From Globicephala melas (taxonomy: Eukaryota; Chordata; Mammalia; Artiodactyla; Delphinidae): a stretch of DNA of 64,000 bases. Location of the stretch: NCBI RefSeq assembly GCF_963455315.2, contig NW_027207213.1, positions 1,612,001 to 1,676,000 on the forward strand, given 5' to 3'. Of the stretch, positions 11,060 through 23,699 are shown piece after piece; within the stretch, counting starts at the first letter, position 1; the number at the start of each line of letters is the position of its first letter. The notes under the pieces are model-generated. The model did no database searches. It was not told the origin of the DNA and saw only the letters and a program-made list of their open reading frames with translations. A program made the position numbers and the translations under genes.

Positions 11060-12639
11060 ATAAGTGGAAGTGCCCTAGGCTCTGTTGCTTTGTTTTTTAG
11101 ATGTTTCAGGAAACACCATACACTTCTCCCGAGTGGCTGTTGGCAATTTACATCCCGCCCATCAGCATAACAAGGCTCCCAGTTCTCCATGGCCTGTCCT
11201 GCCTTTCTGGATTTTACACTTATTTCAGATGGCCCTTTTGACCGGGGGGAAGTGAGACTTCATTGTAGTGCAGATTTCCTTTGCAAGCTTGCTTGGTTGG
11301 CCAAAAAGGGCGTATGCGTTTTTTCCTGAATATATTCAGGAAAAAACGCATACGCCCTTTTTGGCCAAGTGCATCATTGTGGACATTCTTCCTCTTTTCC
11401 TATGCTTTAAATGCAATTCCAGTCTACCTCCTGAAATCGGTTTCCTGCAATTCTGCCCCGCTTTCAAGTCCTCTTGGCAGCCTTACTTCAGTATATTTTT
11501 GGACGATAGCTGTCATTTATAACTCTGCAGGTTTGTGAATTACAGTGCCCCTGAGCTCCTTTCTTCAACTCGCTTTCTTGTGAGCTGGCCGCAACACCGC
11601 AGGATTACTTCAGGCCCTAATCTCGTTCCGGCACGGCACGCTGAGCCTTTGGTTAATTCCTCTTCCTGGTGGGAAATGAGAGTTAAATTTGCCCGTCCAG
11701 ACACCTCCAGCTAGTCTCTCATTGGTTCTCCCTATTCCTGTTCATCTTCCGCAGAAATTGCAAACTGGGCCAAACAGGAGGTTAAAGGCACTGACTCTCC
11801 AAGTCGGGAGAGTGTTAGTAAAGCGTCTGGAATGTTGCACCCGAGTACCAGGGGACGAGAACGGAGACGTATTTGAACATGTCTCCCGATCACACGGTTG
11901 ATCATACTCTGGGTTCCACATGCATGTTTTAGCTGAAGGAAGAATCCCTTAAACCTGGAGAGTTGAGACCCGTGGAATGGGTACCATGCAATATGACTTC
12001 AAAGGGTCTTCATTTGCTCACCGAACCTCTCCAATCCTATCACTGCTGCGTTTATGCCCCTGTACACACGCTTGATTCCCTTTCGGAGACATAGCAATCC
12101 ATAGGTTTTAAGATACTTACTAGTCAGGTACATTCTTAGGCGTTTAATATGGGGTGTTGAGTCCATTTCGTTGAGCAAGGAGTAGCTCTTGTCTATTCCA
12201 TATTTGGCTTAAGGAACTTACTCTGTGCTCATTTCAATCTCTGGTTTTATGCAGCACCCCAACTCACCTTTCCCCTTAAGCAAGCATAAGTTGGTTTTCT
12301 AAATTTGAGACCCTGTTCTGTTTTGTAATCCAGTTCCTGTGTAGCCAAGTTTACATTCCGTGTATTAGTGATATCTTATGATGTTTCTTTTTCTGTGTGA
12401 CTTATTTCAGGTAGAATCATCATACCTGAATCCACTCATTATGCTGCTACGGGCCTGATGACATAGATGTCAGTGCTGAGTGATATTGCATTGTACGTAA
12501 GTACCACAACTTCTTCATCCATTTTTCACTTTCTGCGATATGGAACTTGTACCGTAAACGAGGTTCTTGTAAACAGAGCCGTCCCAAACTTTGGGGTGGC
12601 TGTGTCTTTTTGATTTTCATTCCCCTAAGCTAAAGGACC
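11060..12639 (+). repeat. Satellite monomer M8 (class D)
   Basis: Class D markers are TTATTTCAG (A at 11222), GTTCTT, AGGATTACTT, GAACATGTCTC, GATATGGAACTTG (12542) and TTCCCCTAAG (12622). Private change: GGACATTCTT (A at 11385, a CpG transition). Copies: M20 and M23. Confidence 0.98.
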
Positions 12640-14219
12640 ATAAGTGGAAGTGCCCTAGGCTCTGTTGCTTTGTTTTTTAGATGTTTCAGGAAACACCATA
12701 CACTTCTCCCGAGTGGCTGTTGGCAATTTACATCCCGCCCATCAGCATAACAAGGCTCCCAGTTCTCCATGGCCTGTCCTGCCTTTCTGGATTTTACACT
12801 TTTTTCAGATGGCCCTTTTGACCGGGGGGAAGTGAGACTTCATTGTAGTGCAGATTTCCTTTGCAAGCTTGCTTGGTTGGCCAAAAAGGGCGTATGCGTT
12901 TTTTCCTGAATATATTCAGGAAAAAACGCATACGCCCTTTTTGGCCAAGTGCATCATTGTGGACGTTCTGCCTCTTTTCCTATGCTTCAAATACAATTCC
13001 AGTCTACCTCCTGAAATCAGTTTCCTGCAATTCTGCCCCGCTTTCAAGTCCTCTTGGCAGCCTTACTTCAGTATATTTTTGGACGATAGCTGTCATTTAT
13101 AACTCTGCAGGTTTGTGAATTACAGTGACCCTGAGCTCCTTTCTTCAACTCGCTTTCTTGTGAACTGGCCGCAACACCGCAGGATTGCTTCAGGCCCTAA
13201 TCTGGTTCCGGCACGGCACGCTGAGCCTTTGGTTAATTCCTCTTCCTGGTGGGAAATGAGAGTTAAATTTGCCCGTCCAGACACCTCCAGCTAGTCTCTC
13301 ATTGGTTCTCCCTATTCCTGTTCATCTTCCGCAGAAATTGCAAACTGGGCCAAACAGGAGGTTAAAGGCACTGACTCTCCAAGTCGGGAGAGTGTTAGTA
13401 AAGCATCTGGAATGTTGCACCCGAGTACCAGGGGACGAGAACGGAGACGTATTTGAACACGTCTCCCGATCACACGGTTGATCATACTCTGGGTTCCACA
13501 GGCATGTTTTAGCTGAAGGAAGAATCCCTTAAACCTGGAGAGTTGAGACCCGTGGAATGGGTACCATGCAATATGACTTCAAAGGGTCTTCATTTGCTCA
13601 CCGAACCTCTCCAATCCTATCACTGCTGCGTTTATGCCCCTGTACACACGCTTGATTCCCTTTCGGAGACATAGCAATCCATAGGTTTTAAGATACTTAC
13701 TAGTCAGGTACATTCTTAGGCGTTTAATATGGGGTGTTGAGTCCATTTCGTTGAGCAAGGAGTAGCTCTTGTCTATTCCATATTTGACTTCAGGAACTTA
13801 CTCTGTGCTCATTTCAATCTCTGGTTTTATGCAGCACCCCAACTCACCTTTCCCCTTAAGCAAGCATAAGTTGGTTTTCTAAATTTGAGACCCTGTTCTG
13901 TTTTGTAATCCAGTTCCTGTGTAGCCAAGTTTACATTCCGTGTATTAGTGATATCTTATGATGTTTCTTTTTCTGTGTGACTTATTTCAGGTAGAATCAT
14001 CATACCTGAATCCACTCATTATGCTGCTACGGGCCTGATGACATAGATGTCAGTGCTGAGTGATATTGCATTGTACGTAAGTACCACAACTTCTTCATCC
14101 ATTTTTCACTTTCTGCGATATTGAACTTGTACCGTAAACGAGGTTCTTGTAAACAGAGCCGTCCCAAACTTTGGGGTGGCTGTGTCTTTTTGATTTTCAT
14201 TTCCCTAAGCTAAAGGACC
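12640..14219 (+). repeat. Satellite monomer M9 (class E)
   Basis: Class E markers are TTCAAATACAATTCC, CAGTGACCC, TGAACTGG, TCTGGTTCC, AAGCATCTGG (A at 13405) and GGCATG (13501). It also has TTTGACTTCAGG (13787 and 13791). Private change: GAAATCAG near 13019. Nearly identical to M21. Confidence 0.98.
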
Positions 14220-15799
14220 ATAAGTGGAAGTGCCCTAGGCTCTGTTGCTTTGTTTTTTAGATGTTTCAGGAAACACCATACACTTCTCCCGAGTGGCTGT
14301 TGGCAATTTACATCCCGCCCATCAGCATAACAAGGCTCCCAGTTCTCCATGGCCTGTCCTGCCTTTCTGGATTTTACACTTTTTTCAGATGGCCCTTTTG
14401 ACCGGGGGGAAGTGAGACTTCATTGTAGTGCAGATTTCCTTTGCAAGCTTGCTTGGTTGGCCAAAAAGGGCGTATGCGTTTTTTCCTGAATATATTCAGG
14501 AAAAAACGCATACGCCCTTTTTGGCCAAGTGCATCATTGTGGACGTTCTGCCTCTTTTCCTATGCTTTAAATGCAATTCCAGTCTACCTCCTGAAATCGG
14601 TTTCCTGCAATTGTGCCCCGCTTTCAAGTCCTCTTGGCAGCCTTACTTCAGTATATTTTTGGACGATAGCTGTCATTTATAACTCTGCAGGTTTGTGAAT
14701 TACAGTGCCCCTGAGCTCCTTTTTTCAACTCGCTTTCTTGTGAGCTGGCCGCAACACCGCAGGATTGCTTCAGGCCCTAATCTCGTTCCGGCACGGCACG
14801 CTGAGCCTTTGGTTAATTCCTCTTCCTGGTGGGAAATGAGAGTTAAATTTGCCCGTCCAGACACCTCCAGCTAGTCTCTCATTGGTTCTCCCTATTCCTG
14901 TTCATCTTCCGCAGAAATTGCAAACTGGGCCAAACAGGAGGTTAAAGGCACTGACTCTCCAAGTCGGGAGAGTGTTAGTAAAGCGTCTGGAATGTTGCAC
15001 CCGAGTACCAGGGGACGAGAATGGAGACGTATTTGAACCCGTCTCCCGATCACACGGTTGATCATACTCTGGGTTCCACATGCATGTTTTAGCTGAAGGA
15101 AGAATCCCTTAAACCTGGAGAGTTGAGACCCGTGGAATGGGTACCATGCAATATGACTTCAAAGGGTCTTCATTTGCTCACCGAACCTCTCCAATCCTAT
15201 CACTGCTGCGTTTATGCCCCTGTACACACGCTTGATTCCCTTTCGGAGACATAGCAATGCATAGGTTTTAAGATACTTACTAGTCAGGTACATTCTTAGG
15301 CGTTTAATATGGGGTGTTGAGTCCATTTCGTTGAGCAAGGAGTAGCTCTTGTCTATTCCATATTTGACTTCAGGAACTTACTCTGTGCTCATTTCAATCT
15401 CTGGTTTTATGCAGCACCCCAACTCACCTTTCCCCTTAAGCAAGCATAAGTTGGTTTTCTAAATTTGAGACCCTGTTCTGTTTTGTAATCCAGTTCCTGT
15501 GTAGCCAAGTTTACATTCCGTGTATTAGTGATATCTTATGATGTTTCTTTTTCTGTGTGACTTATTTCAGGTAGAATCATCATACCTGAATCCACTCATT
15601 ATGCTGCTACGGGCCTGATGACATAGATGTCAGTGCTGAGTGATATTGCATTGTACGTAAGTACCACAACTTCTTCATCCATTTTTCACTTTCTGCGATA
15701 TTGAACTTGTACCGTAAACGAGGTTCTTGTAAACAGAGCCGTCCCAAACTTTGGGGTGGCTGTGTCTTTTTGATTTTCATTTCCCTAAGCTAAAGGACC
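14220..15799 (+). repeat. Satellite monomer M10 (class A, mixed 3' half)
   Basis: The first half has class A markers including GAACCCGTCTC, but the second half has ATAGCAATGC, TTTGACTTCAGG, GCACCCC and ACCGTAAACG, the same set as M1. This suggests a conversion or unequal-exchange breakpoint inside the unit, or the corresponding position of a duplicated M1-M4 block. Confidence 0.98.
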
Positions 15800-17379
15800 A
15801 TAAGTGGAAGTGCCCTAGGCTCTGTTGCTTTGTTTTTTAGATGTTTCAGGAAACACCATACACTTCTCCCGAGTGGCTGTTGGCAATTTACATCCCGCCC
15901 ATCAGCATAACAAGGCTCCCAGTTCTCCATGGCCTGTCCTGCCTTTCTGGATTTTACACTTTTTTCAGATGGCCCTTTTGACCGGGGGGAAGTGAGACTT
16001 CATTGTAGTGCAGATTTCCTTTGCAAGCTTGCTTGGTTGGCCAAAAAGGGCGTATGCGTTTTTTCCTGAATATATTCAGGAAAAAACGCATACGCCCTTT
16101 TTGGCCAAGTGCATCATTGTGGACGTTCTGCCTCTTTTCCTATGCTTTAAATGCAATTCCAGTCTACCTCCTGAAATCGGTTTCCTGCAATTGTGCCCCG
16201 CTTTCAAGTCCTCTTGGCAGCCTTACTTCAGTATATTTTTGGACGATAGCTGTCATTTATAACTCTGCAGGTTTGTGAATTACAGTGCCCCTGAGCTCCT
16301 TTTTTCAACTCGCTTTCTTGTGAGCTGGCCGCAACACCGCAGGATTGCTTCAGGCCCTAATCTCGTTCCGGCACGGCACGCTGAGCCTTTGGTTAATTCC
16401 TCTTCCTGGTGGGAAATGAGAGTTAAATTTGCCCGTCCAGACACCTCCAGCTAGTCTCTCATTGGTTCTCCCTATTCCTGTTCATCTTCCGCAGAAATTG
16501 CAAACTGGGCCAAACAGGAGGTTAAAGGCACTGACTCTCCAAGTCGGGAGAGTGTTAGTAAAGCGTCTGGAATGTTGCACCCGAGTACCAGGGGACGAGA
16601 ATGGAGACGTATTTGAACCCGTCTCCCGATCACACGGTTGATCATACTCTGGGTTCCACATGCATGTTTTAGCTGAAGGAAGAATCCCTTAAACCTGGAG
16701 AGTTGAGACCCGTGGAATGGGTACCATGCAATATGACTTCAAAGGGTCTTCATTTGCTCACCGAACCTCTCCAATCCTATCACTGCTGCGTTTATGCCCC
16801 TGTACACACGCTTGATTCCCTTTCGGAGACATAACAATCCATAGGTTTTAAGATACTTACTAGTCAGGTACATTCTTAGGCGTTTAATATGGGGTGTTGA
16901 GTCCATTTCGTTGAGCAAGGAGTAGCTCTTGTCTATTCCATATTTGGCTTAAGGAACTTACTCTGTGCTCATTTCAATCTCTGGTTTTATGCAGCATCCC
17001 AACTCACCTTTCCCCTTAAGCAAGCATAAGTTGGTTTTCTAAATTTGAGACCCTGTTCTGTTTTGTAATCCAGTTCCTGTGTAGCCAAGTTTACATTCCG
17101 TGTATTAGTGATATCTTATGATGTTTCTTTTTCTGTGTGACTTATTTCAGGTAGAATCATCATACCTGAATCCACTCATTATGCTGCTACGGGCCTGATG
17201 ACATAGATGTCAGTGCTGAGTGATATTGCATTGTACGTAAGTACCACAACTTCTTCATCCATTTTTCACTTTCTGCGATATTGAACTTGTACTGTAAACG
17301 AGGTTCTTGTAAACAGAGCCGTCCCAAACTTTGGGGTGGCTGTGTCTTTTTGATTTTCATTTCCCTAAGCTAAAGGACC
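15800..17379 (+). repeat. Satellite monomer M11 (class A)
   Basis: It carries the full class A set with CC at offset 70-71. I found no base different from M2. Confidence 0.98.
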
Positions 17380-18959
17380 ATAAGTGGAAGTGCCCTAGGC
17401 TCTGTTGCTTTGTTTTTTAGATGTTTCAGGAAACACCATACACTTCTCAGGAGTGGCTGTTGGCAATTTACATCCCGCCCATCAGCATAACAAGGCTCCC
17501 AGTTCTCCATGGCCTGTCCTGCCTTTCTGGATTTTACACTTTTTTCAGATGGCCCTTTTGACCGGGGGGAAGTGAGACTTCATTGTAGTGCAGATTTCCT
17601 TTGCAAGCTTGCTTGGTTGGCCAAAAAGGGCGTATGCGTTTTTTCCTGAATATATTCAGGAAAAAACGCATACGCCCTTTTTGGCCAAGTGCATCATTGT
17701 GGACGTTCTGCCTCTTTTCCTATGCTTTAAATGCAATTCCAGTCTACCTCCTGAAATCGGTTTCCTGCAATTGTGCCCCGCTTTCAAGTCCTCTTGGCAG
17801 CCTTACTTCAGTATATTTTTGGACGATAGCTGTCATTTATAACTCTGCAGGTTTGTGAATTACAGTGCCCCTGAGCTCCTTTTTTCAACTCGCTTTCTTG
17901 TGAGCTGGCCGCAACACCGCAGGATTGCTTCAGGCCCTAATCTCGTTCCGGCACGGCACGCTGAGCCTTTGGTTAATTCCTCTTCCTGGTGGGAAATGAG
18001 AGTTAAATTTGCCCGTCCAGACACCTCCAGCTAGTCTCTCATTGGTTCTCCCTATTCCTGTTCATCTTCCGCAGAAATTGCAAACTGGGCCAAACAGGAG
18101 GTTAAAGGCACTGACTCTCCAAGTCGGGAGAGTGTTAGTAAAGCGTCTGGAATGTTGCACCCGAGTACCAGGGGACGAGAATGGAGACGTATTTGAACCC
18201 GTCTCCCGATCACACGGTTGATCATACTCTGGGTTCCACATGCATGTTTTAGCTGAAGGAAGAATCCCTTAAACCTGGAGAGTTGAGACCCGTGGAATGG
18301 GTATCATGCAATATGACTTCAAAGGGTCTTCATTTGCTCACCGAACCTCTCCAATCCTATCACTGCTGCGTTTATGCCCCTGTACACACGCTTGATTCCC
18401 TTTCGGAGACATAACAATCCATAGGTTTTAAGATACTTACTAGTCAGGTACATTCTTAGGCGTTTAATATGGGGTGTTGAGTCCATTTCGTTGAGCAAGG
18501 AGTAGCTCTTGTCTATTCCATATTTGGCTTAAGGAACTTACTCTGTGCTCATTTCAATCTCTGGTTTTATGCAGCATCCCAACTCACCTTTCCCCTTAAG
18601 CAAGCATAAGTTGGTTTTCTAAATTTGAGACCCTGTTCTGTTTTGTAATCCAGTTCCTGTGTAGCCAAGTTTACATTCCGTGTATTAGTGATATCTTATG
18701 ATGTTTCTTTTTCTGTGTGACTTATTTCAGGTAGAATCATCATACCTGAATCCACTCATTATGCTGCTACGGGCCTGATGACATAGATGTCAGTGCTGAG
18801 TGATATTGCATTGTACGTAAGTACCACAACTTCTTCATCCATTTTTCACTTTCTGCGATATTGAACTTGTACTGTAAACGAGGTTCTTGTAAACAGAGCC
18901 GTCCCAAACTTTGGGGTGGCTGTGTCTTTTTGATTTTCATTTCCCTAAGCTAAAGGACC
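17380..18959 (+). repeat. Satellite monomer M12 (class A)
   Basis: Same as M3 apart from GGTATC in place of GGTACC (T at 18303). This removes the KpnI site that recurs once per unit in the other copies. Confidence 0.98.
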
Positions 18960-20539
18960 ATAAGTGGAAGTGCCCTAGGCTCTGTTGCTTTGTTTTTTAG
19001 ATGTTTCAGGAAACACCATACACTTCTCAGGAGTGGCTGTTGGCAATTTACATCCCGCCCATCAGCATAACAAGGCTCCCAGTTCTCCATGGCCTGTCCT
19101 GCCTTTCTGGATTTTACACTTTTTTCAGATGGCCCTTTTGACCGGGGGGAAGTGAGACTTCATTGTAGTGCAGATTTCCTTTGCAAGCTTGCTTGGTTGG
19201 CCAAAAAGGGCGTATGCGTTTTTTCCTGAATATATTCAGGAAAAAACGCATACGCCCTTTTTGGCCAAGTGCATCATTGTGGACGTTCTGCCTCTTTTCC
19301 TATGCTTTAAATGCAATTCCAGTCTACCTCCTGAAATCGGTTTCCTGCAATTGTGCCCCGCTTTCAAGTCCTCTTGGCAGCCTTACTTCAGTATATTTTT
19401 GGACGATAGCTGTCATTTATAACTCTGCAGGTTTGTGAATTACAGTGCCCCTGAGCTCCTTTTTTCAACTCGCTTTCTTGTGAGCTGGCCGCAACACCGC
19501 AGGATTGCTTCAGGCCCTAATCTCGTTCCGGCACGGCACGCTGAGCCTTTGGTTAATTCCTCTTCCTGGTGGGAAATGAGAGTTAAATTTGCCCGTCCAG
19601 ACACCTCCAGCTAGTCTCTCATTGGTTCTCCCTATTCCTGTTCATCTTCCGCAGAAATTGCAAACTGGGCCAAACAGGAGGTTAAAGGCACTGACTCTCC
19701 AAGTCGGGAGAGTGTTAGTAAAGCGTCTGGAATGTTGCACCCGAGTACCAGGGGACGAGAATGGAGACGTATTTGAACACGTCTCCCGATCACACGGTTG
19801 ATCATACTCTGGGTTCCACATGCATGTTTTAGCTGAAGGAAGAATCCCTTAAACCTGGAGAGTTGAGACCCGTGGAATGGGTACCATGCAATATGACTTC
19901 AAAGGGTCTTCATTTGCTCACCGAACCTCTCCAATCCTATCACTGCTGCGTTTATGCCCCTGTACACACGCTTGATTCCCTTTCGGAGACATAACAATCC
20001 ATAGGTTTTAAGATACTTACTAGTCAGGTACATTCTTAGGCGTTTAATATGGGGTGTTGAGTCCATTTCGTTGAGCAAGGAGTAGCTCTTGTCTATTCCA
20101 TATTTGGCTTAAGGAACTTACTCTGTGCTCATTTCAATCTCTGGTTTTATGCAGCATCCCAACTCACCTTTCCCCTTAAGCAAGCATAAGTTGGTTTTCT
20201 AAATTTGAGACCCTGTTCTGTTTTGTAATCCAGTTCCTGTGTAGCCAAGTTTACATTCCGTGTATTAGTGATATCTTATGATGTTTCTTTTTCTGTGTGA
20301 CTTATTTCAGGTAGAATCATCATACCTGAATCCACTCATTATGCTGCTACGGGCCTGATGACATAGATGTCAGTGCTGAGTGATATTGCATTGTACGTAA
20401 GTACCACAACTTCTTCATCCATTTTTCACTTTCTGCGATATTGAACTTGTACTGTAAACGAGGTTCTTGTAAACAGAGCCGTCCCAAACTTTGGGGTGGC
20501 TGTGTCTTTTTGATTTTCATTTCCCTAAGCTAAAGGACC
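18960..20539 (+). repeat. Satellite monomer M13 (class A)
   Basis: Same marker set as M4 (AG at offset 70-71, GAATGGAGACG, GAACACGTCTC, ATAACAATCC, GCATCCC, ACTGTAAACG). It closes the M10-M13 block that mirrors M1-M4. Confidence 0.98.
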
Positions 20540-22119
20540 ATAAGTGGAAGTGCCCTAGGCTCTGTTGCTTTGTTTTTTAGATGTTTCAGGAAACACCATA
20601 CACTTCTCAGGAGTGGCTGTTGGCAATTTACATCCCGCCCATCAGCATAACAAGGCTCCCAGTTCTCCATGGCCTGTCCTGCCTTTCTGGATTTTACACT
20701 TTTTTCAGATGGCCCTTTTGACCGGGGGCAAGTGAGACTTCATTGTAGTGCAGATTTCCTTTGCAAGCTTGCTTGGTTGGCCAAAAAGGGCGTATGCGTT
20801 TTTTCCTGAATATATTCAGGAAAAAACGCATACGCCCTTTTTGGCCAAGTGCATCATTGTGGACGTTCTGCCTCTTTTCCTATGCTTCAAATACATTTCC
20901 AGTCTACCTCCTGAAATCGGTTTCCTGCAATTCTGCCCCGCTTTCAAGTCCTCTTGGCAGCCTTACTTCAGTATATTTTTGGACGATAGCTGTCATTTAT
21001 AACTCTGCAGGTTTGTGAATTACAGTGCCCCTGAGCTCCTTTCTTCAACTCGCTTTCTTGTGAACTGGCCGCAACACCGCAGGATTGCTTCAGGCCCTAA
21101 TCTCGTTCCGGCACGGCACGCTGAGCCTTTGGTTAATTCCTCTTCCTGGTGGGAAATGAGAGTTAAATTTGCCCGTCCAGACACCTCCAGCTAGTCTCTC
21201 ATTGGTTCTCCCTATTCCTGTTCATCTTCCGCAGAAATTGCAAACTGGGCCAAACAGGAGGTTAAAGGCACTGACTCTCCAAGTCGGGAGAGTGTTAGTA
21301 AAGCGTCTGGAATGTTGCACCCGAGTACCAGGGGACGAGAACGGAGACGTATTTGAACATGTCTCCCGATCACACGGTTGATCATACTCTGGGTTCCACA
21401 TGCATGTTTTAGCTGAAGGAAGAATCCCTTAAACCTGGAGAGTTGAGACCCGTGGAATGGGTACCATGCAATATGACTTCAAAGGGTCTTCATTTGCTCA
21501 CCGAACCTCTCCAATCCTATCACTGCTGCGTTTATGCCCCTGTACACACGCTTGATTCCCTTTCGGAGACATAACAATCCATAGGTTTTAAGATACTTAC
21601 TAGTCAGGTACATTCTTAGGCGTTTAATATGGGGTGTTGAGTCCATTTCGTTGAGCAAGGAGTAGCTCTTGTCTATTCCATATTTGGCTTAAGGAACTTA
21701 CTCTGTGCTCATTTCAATCTCTGGTTTTATGCAGCACCCCAACTCACCTTTCCCCTTAAGCAAGCATAAGTTGGTTTTCTAAATTTGAGACCCTGTTCTG
21801 TTTTGTAATCCAGTTCCTGTGTAGCCAAGTTTACATTCCGTGTATTAGTGATATCTTATGATGTTTCTTTTTCTGTGTGACTTATTTCAGGTAGAATCAT
21901 CATACCTGAATCCACTCATTATGCTGCTACGGGCCTGATGACATAGATGTCAGTGCTGAGTGATATTGCATTGTACGTAAGTACCACAACTTCTTCATCC
22001 ATTTTTCACTTTCTGCGATATTGAACTTGTACCGTAAACGAGGTTCTTGTAAACAGAGCCGTCCCAAACTTTGGGGTGGCTGTGTCTTTTTGATTTTCAT
22101 TTCCCTAAGCTAAAGGACC
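20540..22119 (+). repeat. Satellite monomer M14 (chimera, class C-like 5' part)
   Basis: It begins with AG at offset 70-71 (class A), continues as class C (GGGGGCAAG, TTCAAATACATTTCC, TGAACTGG), then has GAACATGTCTC (class D or M1 type), ATAACAATCC (class A), and GCACCCC with ACCGTAAACG. At least three parental classes contribute. Confidence 0.97.
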
Positions 22120-23699
22120 ATAAGTGGAAGTGCCCTAGGCTCTGTTGCTTTGTTTTTTAGATGTTTCAGGAAACACCAGACACTTCTCCCGAGTGGCTGT
22201 TGGCAATTTACATCCCGCCCATCAGCATAACAAGGCTCCCAGTTCTCCATGGCCTGTCCTGCCTTTCTGGATTTTACACTTTTTTCAGATGGCCCTTTTG
22301 ACCGGGGGGAAGTGAGACTTCATTGTAGTGCAGATTTCCTTTGCAAGCTTGCTTGGTTGGCCAAAAAGGGCGTATGCGTTTTTTCCTGAATATATTCAGG
22401 AAAAAACGCATACGCCCTTTTTGGCCAAGTGCATCATTGTGGACGTTCTTCCTCTTTTCCTATGCTTTAAATGCAATTCCAGTCTACCTCCTGGAATCGG
22501 TTTCCTGCAATTCTGCCCCGCTTTCAAGTCCTCTTGGCAGCCTTACTTCAGTATAGTTTTGGACGATAGCTGTCATTTATAACTCTGCAGGTTTGTGAAT
22601 TACAGTGCCCCTGAGCTCCTTTCTTCAACTCGCTTTCTTGTGAGCTGGCCGCAACACCGCAGGATTGCTTCAGGCCCTAATCTGGTTCCGGCACGGCACG
22701 CTGAGCCTTTGGTTAATTCCTCTTCCTGGTGGGAAATGAGAGTTAAATTTGCCCGTCCAGACACCTCCAGCTAGTCTCTCATTGGTTCTCCCTATTCCTG
22801 TTCATCTTCCGCAGAAATTGCAAACTGGGCCAAACAGGAGGTTAAAGGCACTGACTCTCCAAGTCGGGAGAGTGTTAGTAAAGCGTCTGGAATGTTGCAC
22901 CCGAGTACCAGGGGACGAGAACGGAGACGTATTTGAACACGTCTCCCGATCACACGGTTGATCATACTCTGGGTTCCACATGCATGTTTTAGCTGAAGGA
23001 AGAATCCCTTAAACCTGGAGAGTTGAGACCCGTGGAATGGGTACCATGCAATATGACTTCAAAGGGTCTTCAATTGCTCACCGAACCGCTCCAATCCTAT
23101 CACTGCTGCGTTTATGCCCCTGTACACACGCTTGATTCCCTTTCGGAGACATAGCAATCCATAGGTTTTAAGATACTTACTAGTCAGGTACATTCTTAGG
23201 CGTTTAATATGGGGTGTTGAGTCCATTTCGTTGAGCAAGGAGTAGCTCTTGTCTATTCCATATTTGGCTTAAGGAACTTACTCTGTGCTCATTTCAATCT
23301 CTGGTTTTATGCAGCACCCCAACTCACCTTTCCCCTTAAGCAAGCATAAGTTGGTTTTCTAAATTTGAGACCCTGTTCTGTTTTGTAATACAGTTCTTGT
23401 GTAGCCAAGTTTACATTCCGTGTATTAGTGATATCTTATGATGTTTCTTTTACTGTGTGACTTATTTCAGGTAGAATCATCATACCTGAATCCACTCATT
23501 ATGCTGCTACGGGCCTGATGACATAGATGTCAGTGCTGAGTGATATTGCATTGTACGTAAGTACCACAACTTCTTCATCCATTTTTCACTTTCTGCGATA
23601 TTGAACTTGTACCGTAAACGAGGTTCTTGTAAACAGAGCCGTCCCAAACTTTGGCGTGGCTGTGTCTTTTTGATTTTCATTTCCCTAAGCTAAAGGACC
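22120..23699 (+). repeat. Satellite monomer M15 (class B)
   Basis: It shares the full M6 marker set (CACCAGACAC, CTGGAATCGG, GTATAG, CAATTGCTCA, AATACAGTTCTTG, TTTTACTG, TTGGCGTGG). It keeps the usual CTTATTTCAG and has a private CCGAACCGCTCC near 23080. Confidence 0.98.
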
